From contig JAUVBY010000005.1 in assembly GCA_030590945.1 (NCBI GenBank), positions 1 to 53,347 of the forward strand: a DNA stretch of 53,347 nucleotides, in the 5' to 3' direction. Shown in pieces: positions 39,601 through 46,524 of the stretch (positions within the stretch are counted from its first letter, which is position 1; every line of letters starts with the position of its first letter). The position numbers and the translations under genes were made by a program. The notes beneath the pieces were generated by a model. The model made no database searches. It saw only the letters and a list, made by a program, of their open reading frames with translations, and was not told the DNA's origin. The stretch comes from Gammaproteobacteria bacterium (GTDB taxonomy: Bacteria; Pseudomonadota; Gammaproteobacteria; Arenicellales; Poriferihabitantaceae).

Positions 39601-41468
39601 TGTAGAACGGGAATATGTCTTACGGTCGATTTATTCACGACCCGGTCGTTAGTAATCACAATCTGCTGCCTGGCCTGTGCGATCTGTAGCATGGTTGTGC
39701 GTCTTTTGACAGGCAGACCTGAATCAACCGGCAGCATCACCCCGCCACATTTAAGAATCCCCAGGATGGCAACAATCTGGCCGAAGCTTCGCTCACCTGT
39801 AATTGCAACAGCGTCGCCCCTGGCGATGCCGAGTTGGTGCAGAATTTGAGCAAGCTCGTTTGACGCCTGATCCAGCTGCGAATAAGACCAGTGTCGCTTG
39901 CCATGGCTCACCGCTTCCCGTTTCGGGTATTGCTCAACATTTTCAGCGAACAGGGCTGTAACGGTTGGCTGGACAGGCGCTTCCAGCACCCGGGACGGGT
40001 CCGGTAACAATTTACGCGACTCGGCATCAATTAGTGAATAGGAGAGAATGGGTTGTTCCGGATTTACGACAAGTTGTTGCAGAAAATAACTATATTGGCG
40101 CAGGATACTGTCTACACGCCCGGCATCAAAAAAAGCCGTCTGGTAGTCCATCCTGAGTTCAAAGCCTTTGCTGGAAGGTGATATATATAATGCCAGTGGA
40201 AATGTGCAGACGGTAACGCGTGGCTCTTCCTGGCTTACGTCTATATCCGCAAAGTCTGTCCATTGGTCCAGTCCTTCGCGGAAATTAATCATCACATTGA
40301 AGAAGGGGTTGCGTGCAGCCTGGCGTTCCACTTGCAACTTTTCAACCAGTTTGGCAAAAGTGAGGTCCTGGTGTTCAAAAGCGTCCAGCGCGGTTTCCCG
40401 AACCCGGCCTAGCAGTTCGATAAACGTCGGGTTGCCGCCTAAATCGGTACGTAGTACCAGTGTATTGACGAAATAACCGAGCAGGCTGTCGAGCTCAGGT
40501 CGCGTGCGCCCGGAAATTGGAGTAGCGATGACAATATCTTCCTGTCCTCGATAGCGGTGTAACAATGCCTGGAACGCCCCCAGAAAGGTCATGAACAAGC
40601 TTACGTTCGCTGATAGACTTAAGGCCTTTAGTTTTTCGCCAAGCCCGGCGGGCAGTTTAAGCGTTCGCTTTGCCCCGTGAAAATTCTGTTCCGATGGATG
40701 CGAACGATTGCCTGGCAACTCCAGCATTGAAGCGTTCTTCAGTTTTGATCGCCAGTAGGCAATCTGCTTATCGAACTTTCCAGCTTGCATACTCTGGTGT
40801 TGCCACGCAGCATAGTCAGCGTACTGGAGCGGTAACGGCGCCAGAGGTGAGGCCTGGCCATTGCTGTATGCTGCGTACAGGGCAGCGAGTTCCTGTATGA
40901 TCAAGTTCAGGCTTAAGCCATCCGTAATGGTGTGGTGTATTACCAGGACCAGCACATGTTGATCTGGTTCAATGCGTAGTAGTTTTACACGGATTAATGG
41001 TCCCCGGGCTAAATCAATTGGTTCTTGCTCAGCTTTTTTCGTTTGCTGATCAATTTGCTGATTAATTTGCTGCTTTGTTCCGGGGTCCAGATCAATCACC
41101 GGCACCGGTAATTTCATTTCCGGCGCAATGATTTGTACAGGCTGGCCGTGGGACGTGGCAAAGGAAGTACGCAATGTCTCGTGGCGTTCGACAAGTGTGT
41201 CGAACGCTTGCTGAAGTACTTTTTCCTGCAGCATACCGGTCAGGCGAAAAGCTCGTGTGACGTTGTAAATCGTAACGCCAGGGTAGAGTCGATCAAGAAA
41301 CCAGAGTTGTTGCTGGGCGAACGACAAAGGAGGCGCTTCATTGCCTGATCGAGGTGCGATTTTTGCGCTGGTTTTCTGTAGTCTCCGTTTCAGTAATTGT
41401 AGTCGCGCGGGAGAGAGTCGCGCCAGCACTTCCGGTGAGTTAGGGCGGGGTGGGTTGCCTGGTTTCAT
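30672..41468 (-). CDS. Trimodular NRPS: (C-A-PCP)x3-TE plus C-terminal Ig/NBR1-like beta domain
   Basis: Three C domains (HHTITDG, HHIITDG, HHIITDG), three A domains (FFTSG[TS][TS]G[TK]PKG; NQYGPTE/NLYGPTE; YYTGD[RK]G), three PCPs (FF[TAS]LGGHSLL), TE motif GGNCQGG with later GSHSQFF. Likely start MKPGNPPRP at 41468. Confidence 0.95.
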   Translation of the reverse strand: MKPGNPPRPNSPEVLARLSPARLQLLKRRLQKTSAKIAPRSGNEAPPLSFAQQQLWFLDRLYPGVTIYNVTRAFRLTGMLQEKVLQQAFDTLVERHETLRTSFATSHGQPVQIIAPEMKLPVPVIDLDPGTKQQINQQIDQQTKKAEQEPIDLARGPLIRVKLLRIEPDQHVLVLVIHHTITDGLSLNLIIQELAALYAAYSNGQASPLAPLPLQYADYAAWQHQSMQAGKFDKQIAYWRSKLKNASMLELPGNRSHPSEQNFHGAKRTLKLPAGLGEKLKALSLSANVSLFMTFLGAFQALLHRYRGQEDIVIATPISGRTRPELDSLLGYFVNTLVLRTDLGGNPTFIELLGRVRETALDAFEHQDLTFAKLVEKLQVERQAARNPFFNVMINFREGLDQWTDFADIDVSQEEPRVTVCTFPLALYISPSSKGFELRMDYQTAFFDAGRVDSILRQYSYFLQQLVVNPEQPILSYSLIDAESRKLLPDPSRVLEAPVQPTVTALFAENVEQYPKREAVSHGKRHWSYSQLDQASNELAQILHQLGIARGDAVAITGERSFGQIVAILGILKCGGVMLPVDSGLPVKRRTTMLQIAQARQQIVITNDRVVNKSTVRHIPVLQLDADTGLAAVISPVHRDEWAELPTPQPDDPAYIFFTSGTTGTPKGILGSHKGLGHFISWQRTQFADGTYDRVAQLSSLSFDGGLRNIFLPLSSAGVLCLPLAKEESDVLPWLKRQGITFTHTVPSVAQSWLFNAPNGILLPAMRLLSFGGEALTDTVVRAWRTRLKDDCTIVNQYGPTETTLAKCFHILDGPLQPGTQSIGRALPQAQALILNRDGTLAGVGEEGEIVLRTPFGTLGYLAASGDSASGFKVNPFRNDTQDIVYYTGDRGCYQPDGTLDFLGRWDEQVKIHGVRIELEEIRALLKGLPGVEDAVILVHEEHPGDKRLAAYVVLDRDDPPTTETLRLALAEHLPNTMIPGIFIPLAAMPLTPGGKLDRKALPAPELNRSMLSSEYVPPNTSVEKYLVDLWQEVLKLDVAPGIHDDFFTLGGHSLLAVHLVARIEETLNQTLSLQDFFTRPTVFEVAKELDSSGQALIQHQQKPVEKIEARSGSAAPPLSFSQQRLWFLDHLYPDSYIYNTMRVFRLSGALHKDALRRAFNTLAQRHATLRTSFATTLGQAVQIIAPEMELPVPVIDLDAGIDQHIEVQIQQHIKRSAQTLFDLAQGPLIRAKLLRIDPGQHVLILVLHHIITDGISQTLMMRELETLYSAYSSGQPSPLTPLPFQYADYAVWQHQQLQAGKFDEQLAYWQLQLKESPMLELPIDRPYPLKQNFQGARRSLKLPAELSKNLKALSQTTGVSLFMTFLGAFQTLLHRYRDQEDIVIATPIAGRTRPEHEGLLGFFVNTLVLRTDLSGNPTFIELLGRVREMALSAYAHQELPFEKLVEKLQPERDIGRTPFFNVMINFHEDQDQKRTRFADLGIRPEDTGMTTSKFPLALGIIPSLEGIMLSMVYQTDLFDAEHIDCMLRQYGYLLEQIVVAPDQPVQSYSLVDTESRKLLPDPARSLEEPTQQLVTVAFTNCVRQHPEREAVSQGELSWTYRELDRTSDSIAQLLHCQGIDKGDVVAVTGERSFGLIAAMLGILKSGNVMLPVDAKLPAKRRATMLKIAHARMQIVVGNAQDESNLAGVDFPNLELESATGEVTTKPPDHSEGRVDLPVPEPDDPAYIFFTSGSTGKPKGILGSHKGLGHYISWQQNQFNIGKDDRVAQLSSISFDAALFDIFLPLTSASVLCLPSHKEEAEVVRWLQRQAITAMAVVPSVAQSWLLDLPEDVSLPALRLISFGGEALADTVVEEWRTRVPGSCTIVNQYGPTEATVAKCFHIVGKQIPPGIQPIGQAYPQTQSLILNKDGALAGIGEAGEIVIRSPFNTLGYLAASEEADSGFRTSPFRDDVQETIYYTGDKGCYRPDGALDFLGRLDDQVKIHGVRMELEEIRIVLAKHPGIKEAAILVREDQGGDKRLVAYIVLEKTDPPTTRALRRALAERLPNAMIPGIFVPLDALPLTSSGKLDRKALPIPELQHLMQDSEYALPRTTVEKTLVKLWQKLLSLDTPPGIHDDFFALGGHSLLAVQMVTRIEESLKLVIPLQFFYIHPTIAEVAGELEQSGPLSMQPQQKHGITAVREPERKAPPLSFAQQRLWFLDRLYPDVSTYNIRLALRLSGTLHKKALQRAFNTLVQRHETLRTSFAAPHGIAVQIIAPEMELPLPVIELDVEAMDEQIKQHVQEAAETTFDLEKGPLIHVKLLCLDPGQHVLILVIHHIITDGLSMDLMMQELEKLYTAYSTGQPSPLPPLPFRYADYSLWQHRKIQSGDLDEQLSYWRKKLNDSPMLKLPFDRLQLQEQNFHGAQQSLKLTPGLSKKLKALSQTTGVSLFMTLLGAFKTLLHRYRGQEDIVIATPIAGRTRPEHEGLLGLFVNTLVLRTDLSGNPPFIDLLGRIREMALDAYAHQDLPFEKLVETLQPERHASRTPFFNVMINFREGRDQKNARFADLDRRREASSATISKFPLELYISPSQEGIQLSFVYQTELFDASHIDCMLRQYGYLLEQIVAAPDLSIQSFSLVDAKSCELLPDPEHILEEPPQQPVTIMFEACAAKYSKRAAVSQGEQFWSYAELDHTSELIAQLIHCRGIAKGEAVAVTGKRSFGLIAAMLGILRSGGVMLPVDPDLPAKRRATMLKTGQASMQIVVGNALEESQKTSENIPVLALAADTGRPTIEAATDKDTWIDLTIPGPDDPAYIFFTSGTSGTPKGILGSHKGLGHFISWQQKQFDVGVDDRIAQLTNISFDVVLRDIFLPLTSGAVLCLPLEDEESNILRWLQQRAITIMHTVPSVAQSWLLDAPKQASLAGLRLLFFAGEALTDTAVKDWRALLPDRCSIVNLYGPTETTMAKCFQVIKGQPLPGFQAIGRPLPQTQALILNRGGALAGVGETGEIVLCSPFGTLGYLVDTEIEQSGFQVNPFHDDPQNRVYYTGDRGSYRPDGMLDFLGRWDNQVKIHGVRIELEEIRFILNQHPKIKQAAVLVSEDHTREKRLVAYIVLEDSNLPTTESLRRALSEHLPRAMIPELFMPIDAMPLTPSGKLNRKALPAPELDRSILDSEYTAPGTAIEETLANIWQEVLMLDSLPGIHDDFFSLGGHSLLSAHLVTRIEETLGQAMPLQYFFTHPTIAELAKKLDKTKTRPIAKEPQPASPAAGPWQLVPGLYDKLLSYVGSWRGERATPDSLVIGHNTGGTKPPLFWVLQSQYELSQLAAYLDEDQPVYGMRSGSAMMSYAELNIQTLALGYVEEIIALQPTGPLLLGGNCQGGRIALAIAQHLLRRQHEVSSLILMEWNYRPQSYGGPVTLLFGRDSHANPYSRFRYPELTWSRAFSDYEVEIISGSHSQFFDEPNIQSLVTALEQQIARALKKPLYLLPKGAKQVKLRVIDPPEALPAGSHYVLQVEVQNASTVAWARGEDNGLTLGNEWYTPEGQIVSQLDGRVPLPALLPGETGKIELPVVAPSQPGQIDLLIELIQEGVRQYEGEAGTIRLALNLVDQPLPKSSL

Positions 41469-41475
41469 AGTAATC

Positions 41476-43188
41476 TCATTTACCAGGAGAGTATGGTGGC
41501 TCACCGAATTCCGGGTCAGTGATGACGTCAATCAGCACCGGGCCATGGCTATCAAGGGCTTTTTGAAAAGCATCGTCTATCTGTTCTGAGCGCGTTACCC
41601 TGATACCCGTGCCCCCCAGGGCTTCCATTATTTTATCGTAACGGACACCGTCCTGGAACTGGCAAACGTGTTCGGGGTAATCCCGGCCGAAAACAGCATT
41701 TTGCCGGACAGCCCCGCCGATGCCGCTATTATTGATGATAATTATGATAGCCGGAATCCGGTGTCGTACCATTGTTTCGAGTTCTATCAGGCTCAGGCCG
41801 GCGGCAAAATCACCGCATACTGAGATCACTGGCCGTTCCGGGTTCGCAAGTTTTGCACCAATGGCATAAGGAATGCCGCCCCCGATACAACCATTACTGC
41901 CTGGAGTCAGCCGGCTAACGGGGGTTTCTGCCGCGAGCAGTGCCTGTGAGGCTCGCAGGCTGGTATTACCATGATCAAATATGGTGATGGCATTGACGGG
42001 CAGAAGTTTTCCCAGCCTGGCCATCCAGTGATATGGGCTGGCGGGCGTGGATTCCTGCTGGCTTAAACGCTGTACTGTTTTTTCTTCTTCTGATCGCGCT
42101 ATGTCCAGGTCTTTGAGGCGTAACGAGTCATAATTTGTTGGTGATCCACTGTCAGCCATTTCCAGTAAGCCGTCAACAATGGCCTGCAGGCCAACACGCG
42201 CATCGACGCCAAGCGCAATGCCTCGATTAGCCGTTTTTGCGGCTTCAACAAGGTCAATATTAATACTGATAACGGGCGTGCTGGCAGGAAATTCAGAGCC
42301 AAAGCGGAACGTCCAGTCCAGCCTGGCACCTACCAGAAGAACGGCGTCAGCGTTTGAAAGCATGGCGGCGCGTACGCTGGTGAAATTGAGCGCATGACTG
42401 TCAGGCAAATAACCACGTCCCATATGAGAGGCTGCGAAGGGGATGCCGAGAGCGCCGGTCAGCTGGTCAAGCAACGCCTCTGCACCGGACCAGCGCAGGC
42501 CTTTACCAATCAACAGAGCTGGGCGCCGGGCCTGTGCCAGTATAGTAATGGCGGCTTGCAGATCTGACGCAACAGGCTCTGCCGGATGTGAGTTTATTTC
42601 AAAAGGACTTGTATTGGCGGCGGCTCTGCCTTCCAGCGCCTCCTGGCTGAGGTCCAGATAGACCGGGCCGGGGCTAACTTCCATAGTTCGTGCGCAGGCC
42701 CAACGGATAGTGCTGTCGATTTTTTCGGTTTCGGCTACCTGAGTCCGATCTCTGGTAATGGGCGTGAACAGGCTGGCCGCATCCAGGGCCTGGAAAACCC
42801 GGGGATCAGTGAGTGAGGAAGCCTGGCGACCACCGATCACCACGAGCGGCCAACCGTTTTCCAGCGCAACGGATAGCCCGGTTGTACAGTTTGTGACAGC
42901 CGGGCCCGCGGACACAATTACAGCGGCTTTGAGTGATCCGGCTACATAATTATGGGCGAGAGCGGCAAACATTGCACCCTGCTGGCTGCGCATACCCATT
43001 ACTCTCAAACCTTTGCTGGCGCAGGCAGCAAAGGTTTGATCAACCGGGCTGCCAGTAGTGCCATACACATGGGTAATGCCGCAGGCGCTAAGGCTGTTTG
43101 CAACGAGCTGATGCCCGCTAAAGGCGCGGACAGCCTGTTGGCGCCGCAGGAGCAGTGCGCGCCTGGCTGGGTCGAGTTTATTCAGCAT
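41476..43188 (-). CDS. ThDP-dependent enzyme, oxalyl-CoA decarboxylase/2-hydroxyacyl-CoA lyase-like, NRPS-associated
   Basis: SAGPAVTNCTTGLSVALENGWPLVVIGG; ThDP region VCGDFAAGLSLIELETMVRHRIPAIIIIINNSGIGG; C-terminus FGRDYPEH..RYDKIMEALGGTGIRVTRSEQ. N-terminal LDPARRALLLRRQQA resembles NRPS linker helices. Confidence 0.85.
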   Translation of the reverse strand: MLNKLDPARRALLLRRQQAVRAFSGHQLVANSLSACGITHVYGTTGSPVDQTFAACASKGLRVMGMRSQQGAMFAALAHNYVAGSLKAAVIVSAGPAVTNCTTGLSVALENGWPLVVIGGRQASSLTDPRVFQALDAASLFTPITRDRTQVAETEKIDSTIRWACARTMEVSPGPVYLDLSQEALEGRAAANTSPFEINSHPAEPVASDLQAAITILAQARRPALLIGKGLRWSGAEALLDQLTGALGIPFAASHMGRGYLPDSHALNFTSVRAAMLSNADAVLLVGARLDWTFRFGSEFPASTPVISINIDLVEAAKTANRGIALGVDARVGLQAIVDGLLEMADSGSPTNYDSLRLKDLDIARSEEEKTVQRLSQQESTPASPYHWMARLGKLLPVNAITIFDHGNTSLRASQALLAAETPVSRLTPGSNGCIGGGIPYAIGAKLANPERPVISVCGDFAAGLSLIELETMVRHRIPAIIIIINNSGIGGAVRQNAVFGRDYPEHVCQFQDGVRYDKIMEALGGTGIRVTRSEQIDDAFQKALDSHGPVLIDVITDPEFGEPPYSPGK

Positions 43189-43192
43189 CACC

Positions 43193-45064
43193 CTAGGGTT
43201 CAACCGATGCCTCAAGCAGTCGCGCTACCTCTTCATCAGAGAGGTTTTCGATCTCCATGGCCAATTGTTCCAGTTCTTCATCACGGATAGCCTGAGTCGC
43301 CTCCACATGACCGGCAAGTTCCTGCACAGTCGGGTGCTGGAAAAGACTCGGGCTGGGGAGTTCCAGGTCTAGTTCAGCATTAATTTTCACAATTACGCTA
43401 GTGCCGCGTAGTGAGTCGCCTCCCAGGAAAAAAAAGTTATCGTGAATGCCGATTTGGTCGTGTTCAAGTACGGTAGAAAATATATTGACCAGCAGTTGCT
43501 CCGTTTCAGTTTTGGGGGCGACATAACGCCCTTCAAGCTGAGAGGCCAGTTTTTCTGCCAGGCCTAGGCGTTGAATCTTTCCGGTTGCATTTTTTGGCAG
43601 TGTATCCAGAATCAAAATTTCCGACGGGACCTTAAAAGCAGCCAAATTCTGAAAGGCGAATTCCCTTAGTTGGCTACTGGTAGTGTCTTTGCCCCGGTAT
43701 AAAACGACCGCAGCATTCAGGTCTTCGCCCAATAAGGGGTGGGGGATTGCGAAGGCGACCGCCTGGGCTACTGACGGGTGCTCTAACAATGCCTCATCCA
43801 CTTCGCGAGGGGAGATTTTTTCACCCCCCCGGTTGATTATCTCTTTGAGTCGCCCGGTCAGAAATAGATAGCCATCCCCATCGAACCTGCCCTGGTCTCC
43901 TGTACGCAGCCATCCGGATGTAAATGCTGCCGCCTCGGGCTGATTTTCGTAACCCGAGGTTATATTTCTACCGCGAATTACGACTTCCCCCTCTATTTCG
44001 GCGTCAAGCAGGGTTCCGTTAGCATCCATTATGGAGACTTCCGGCCCTATCGGTAGCCCTACAGAACCGGGTTTACGTTGCTTTGGCGGCAAGGGGTTAC
44101 AAGCGATCTGATGCGATCCTTCGGTCATACCGTAGGCTTCTACCACCGGGGCTGAAAATAGTTCTTCCAGTTCTATTAGCGAGGTCGGTGGTAGTGCTGA
44201 AGAAGAAGAACGAATGAAGCGGAAGTTATGTTTCGAAGAGAGCTTCCGGTACTGAGCACCAATCTGAAGTACGGACTGGTGAATCGTAGGGACTGCCGTA
44301 TACCAGGTCGGTTGAAACTCTTCTACCCATTGGAAAAAGCGCTCGCTGTCGTAGCCCGGAGAGCAAATTATGCTCCCGCCGCTTAACAGGGGTGAGAGCA
44401 TAGCCGCAACAAATCCATGAATATGAAATAGAGGCATTACGCTCAGGCAACGATCCCGGGGGCTCAGATGCAATGTCGCTACGATATTAGCTGCCGAGGC
44501 GCACAAGTTCTCGTGAGTAAGCGGCACGATTTTTGGCCTTGATGTGGTGCCTGACGTATGAAGTACAAGCGCAATGTCGGCACCCGATACGGGGCCTGAC
44601 TTATTGTCGGGCGCGGAATTTTCCCTGGTGAAGCGAAAGGAGCCGGCCGGTGAGCGCGTGTCTACTGAGATATCAATTACTCGCAGCCCAAGTTCTCGCG
44701 CCGCCTCCCTGGCAGGGTTTTCTGTATCTTCGAATATAATTAATGCATCAACCCTGAGATCATCCAGATAAAAAAGGAATTCTTTCTTCTTATAGTCAGG
44801 ATTAAGGGGTGCACATACTGCATTTGAGGCAATGCTTAGACAGCAGGTAACCATTTCGGGTCCGTTGGGTAAAACGACCGCAATTCGACTTTGCGATGTC
44901 AGACCCATTGCCGCCAATTGCCGGTTGCAATATTCAACCTGTCTGTACAAGGTTGCATAGTCAAGCGAAAGCCTGCCCGGGGCAAACAAAGCGACTGAAT
45001 CTGGTTGCTGTTTCGCTTTTTCCAGCAAGATGAAATTGATGCTGGAATGTGTTTGCGTACCCAT
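43193..45064 (-). CDS. AMP-dependent ligase (oxalyl-CoA synthetase-like) fused to a peptidyl carrier protein; predicted NRPS loading protein
   Basis: LHTSGTTSRPKIVPLTHENL, LPLFHIHGF-like MPLFHIHGF, TWYTAVPTIHQ, FIRSSSSALPP, VEAYGMTEGSHQIACNPLP, INRGGEKISPREVDEALLEHP; PCP FFFLGGDSLRGTSVIV; C-terminal tail EIENLSDEEVARLLE. Confidence 0.87.
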   Translation of the reverse strand: MGTQTHSSINFILLEKAKQQPDSVALFAPGRLSLDYATLYRQVEYCNRQLAAMGLTSQSRIAVVLPNGPEMVTCCLSIASNAVCAPLNPDYKKKEFLFYLDDLRVDALIIFEDTENPAREAARELGLRVIDISVDTRSPAGSFRFTRENSAPDNKSGPVSGADIALVLHTSGTTSRPKIVPLTHENLCASAANIVATLHLSPRDRCLSVMPLFHIHGFVAAMLSPLLSGGSIICSPGYDSERFFQWVEEFQPTWYTAVPTIHQSVLQIGAQYRKLSSKHNFRFIRSSSSALPPTSLIELEELFSAPVVEAYGMTEGSHQIACNPLPPKQRKPGSVGLPIGPEVSIMDANGTLLDAEIEGEVVIRGRNITSGYENQPEAAAFTSGWLRTGDQGRFDGDGYLFLTGRLKEIINRGGEKISPREVDEALLEHPSVAQAVAFAIPHPLLGEDLNAAVVLYRGKDTTSSQLREFAFQNLAAFKVPSEILILDTLPKNATGKIQRLGLAEKLASQLEGRYVAPKTETEQLLVNIFSTVLEHDQIGIHDNFFFLGGDSLRGTSVIVKINAELDLELPSPSLFQHPTVQELAGHVEATQAIRDEELEQLAMEIENLSDEEVARLLEASVEP

Positions 45065-45380
45065 TTTTAACTCATATTCTGTCAAATTTAAATCGATACT
45101 ATCACACAAGAATTGATGCGAATATGCATTCCTTGTTCAAAAGAAGAATCGGGACGCCGGAAATTTATGTAAGTAGGAAAATATGTCGAATTGTTGTCTC
45201 AACACGATGTCCATCGCTATTCTTAACCACGTTTACACGGTGTCGTTGTTGAAATTAGCGAACCGGGAAGCCAGCACGCCGAATGGAAAATATTAGTGCA
45301 GGTGATCCTTATGCATATGCTGATATTATGATTTAATACCTGAGTTAGAGCTGAGCTATAATCACTTATGATCAAAAATT

Positions 45381-45665
45381 ATGGTCGATAAACAGCCTGT
45401 CGTGCACCTGTTAATCGAAGGGCATGTACAGGGTGTCGGCTTTCGTTACTCTACACAGCAGCAGGCAAGCTTGCTGAATCTGTGTGGCTGGGTAAAAAAT
45501 CGCCACGATGGGCGGGTTGAACTTGTTGCGCAGGGTGAGCGAGGAGACATCGATGCCTTTCTCAAATGGTGTCATTCGGGCCCCGGATACGCGCGCGTGA
45601 CCCGGTGTGTTGAGCTTTCGCCGCCTGACTCAGCTGACTGGACCTCCTTTTTGATCAAGCGCTAA
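45381..45665 (+). CDS. Acylphosphatase
   Basis: [65 protein letters not shown]. Confidence 0.95.
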   Translation: MVDKQPVVHLLIEGHVQGVGFRYSTQQQASLLNLCGWVKNRHDGRVELVAQGERGDIDAFLKWCHSGPGYARVTRCVELSPPDSADWTSFLIKR

Positions 45666-45717
45666 ATGAAAATGGCGCAAATGCGATCAATAGCATTCAC
45701 AGCAAAGGTTTAGCACT

Positions 45718-46464
45718 ATGCCTGATACCCTGGTGATTCAATCGCATCGTGATCCATTGCCGTATGCCTGGCTGCAAGCGTGTTTGAGCTCGGTGCAAGG
45801 CTGGGCGGCAGGCAATCGATTTGATTACCGGTTTTTGGGTGATGAATTATTTGATCTGCTGGATGGACAAATTATTCAGCGAACGCAAGGGCAAGTTGTC
45901 ATCGCCACTGATCTTGCGCGTTTATTGCATATACAAAAGGCGCTGGAGCAGGGCTATCAATGCGTAATCTGGTTAGATGCAGATTTTCTGGTGTTTAATC
46001 CAACAGAATTTAAACCAGTGGATATGCCGTACGCGTTGGGGCGCGAGGTTTGGGTTCAGCTGAATAATAAGGGCCGTTTACAGGCCTATTTTCGGGTGCA
46101 CAACGCGTTTTTGATGTTTCGTCTCGGCAACCCTTTTCTTGCATTTTATCTGGATACAGCGCAGCGCCTGCTAGTGCAGAATACGGGCAGCATGCCGCCG
46201 CAATTTATCGGCCCGAAACTGTTAAGTGCCTTACACAATATCTGCCAATGCCCGGTACAGGAAACTGCTGCGATGTTGAGCCCGTTGACAATCAAGGGCA
46301 TATTGAACGATGATCCCAATACGATTGATTTGTTTTGCCGGCGTTCGCTACAAATGCCAGTCGCGGCCAATCTATGCATCTCTTCTGTATCCAGAGGCGA
46401 TATCTCCAGCCAGGAAATGCAGCTTGTTATTGACGGCTTGCTTTCTCGGAAATCGCTGACGTAA
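45718..46464 (+). CDS. Glycosyltransferase-like (GT-A fold) protein
   Basis: IATDLARLLHIQKALEQGYQCVIWLDADFLVFNPTEF with a DxD-type motif. Confidence 0.55.
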   Translation: MPDTLVIQSHRDPLPYAWLQACLSSVQGWAAGNRFDYRFLGDELFDLLDGQIIQRTQGQVVIATDLARLLHIQKALEQGYQCVIWLDADFLVFNPTEFKPVDMPYALGREVWVQLNNKGRLQAYFRVHNAFLMFRLGNPFLAFYLDTAQRLLVQNTGSMPPQFIGPKLLSALHNICQCPVQETAAMLSPLTIKGILNDDPNTIDLFCRRSLQMPVAANLCISSVSRGDISSQEMQLVIDGLLSRKSLT

Positions 46465-46524
46465 AATCGGGACAAGGAAACAATCCTGTATGTATGCCGG
46501 TCATCCCCAACAGAGTGAATTAAT

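Noticed and set aside
30709-41348. Many plus-strand ORFs inside the NRPS gene
   Set aside because: They are antisense to a clear 3.6 kaa NRPS frame, lack recognisable domains and reflect codon structure of the opposite strand.
30672-41468. Specific amino-acid predictions for the three A domains
   Set aside because: Hand-aligned codes do not match a known code I can recall with confidence, so no substrate is assigned.
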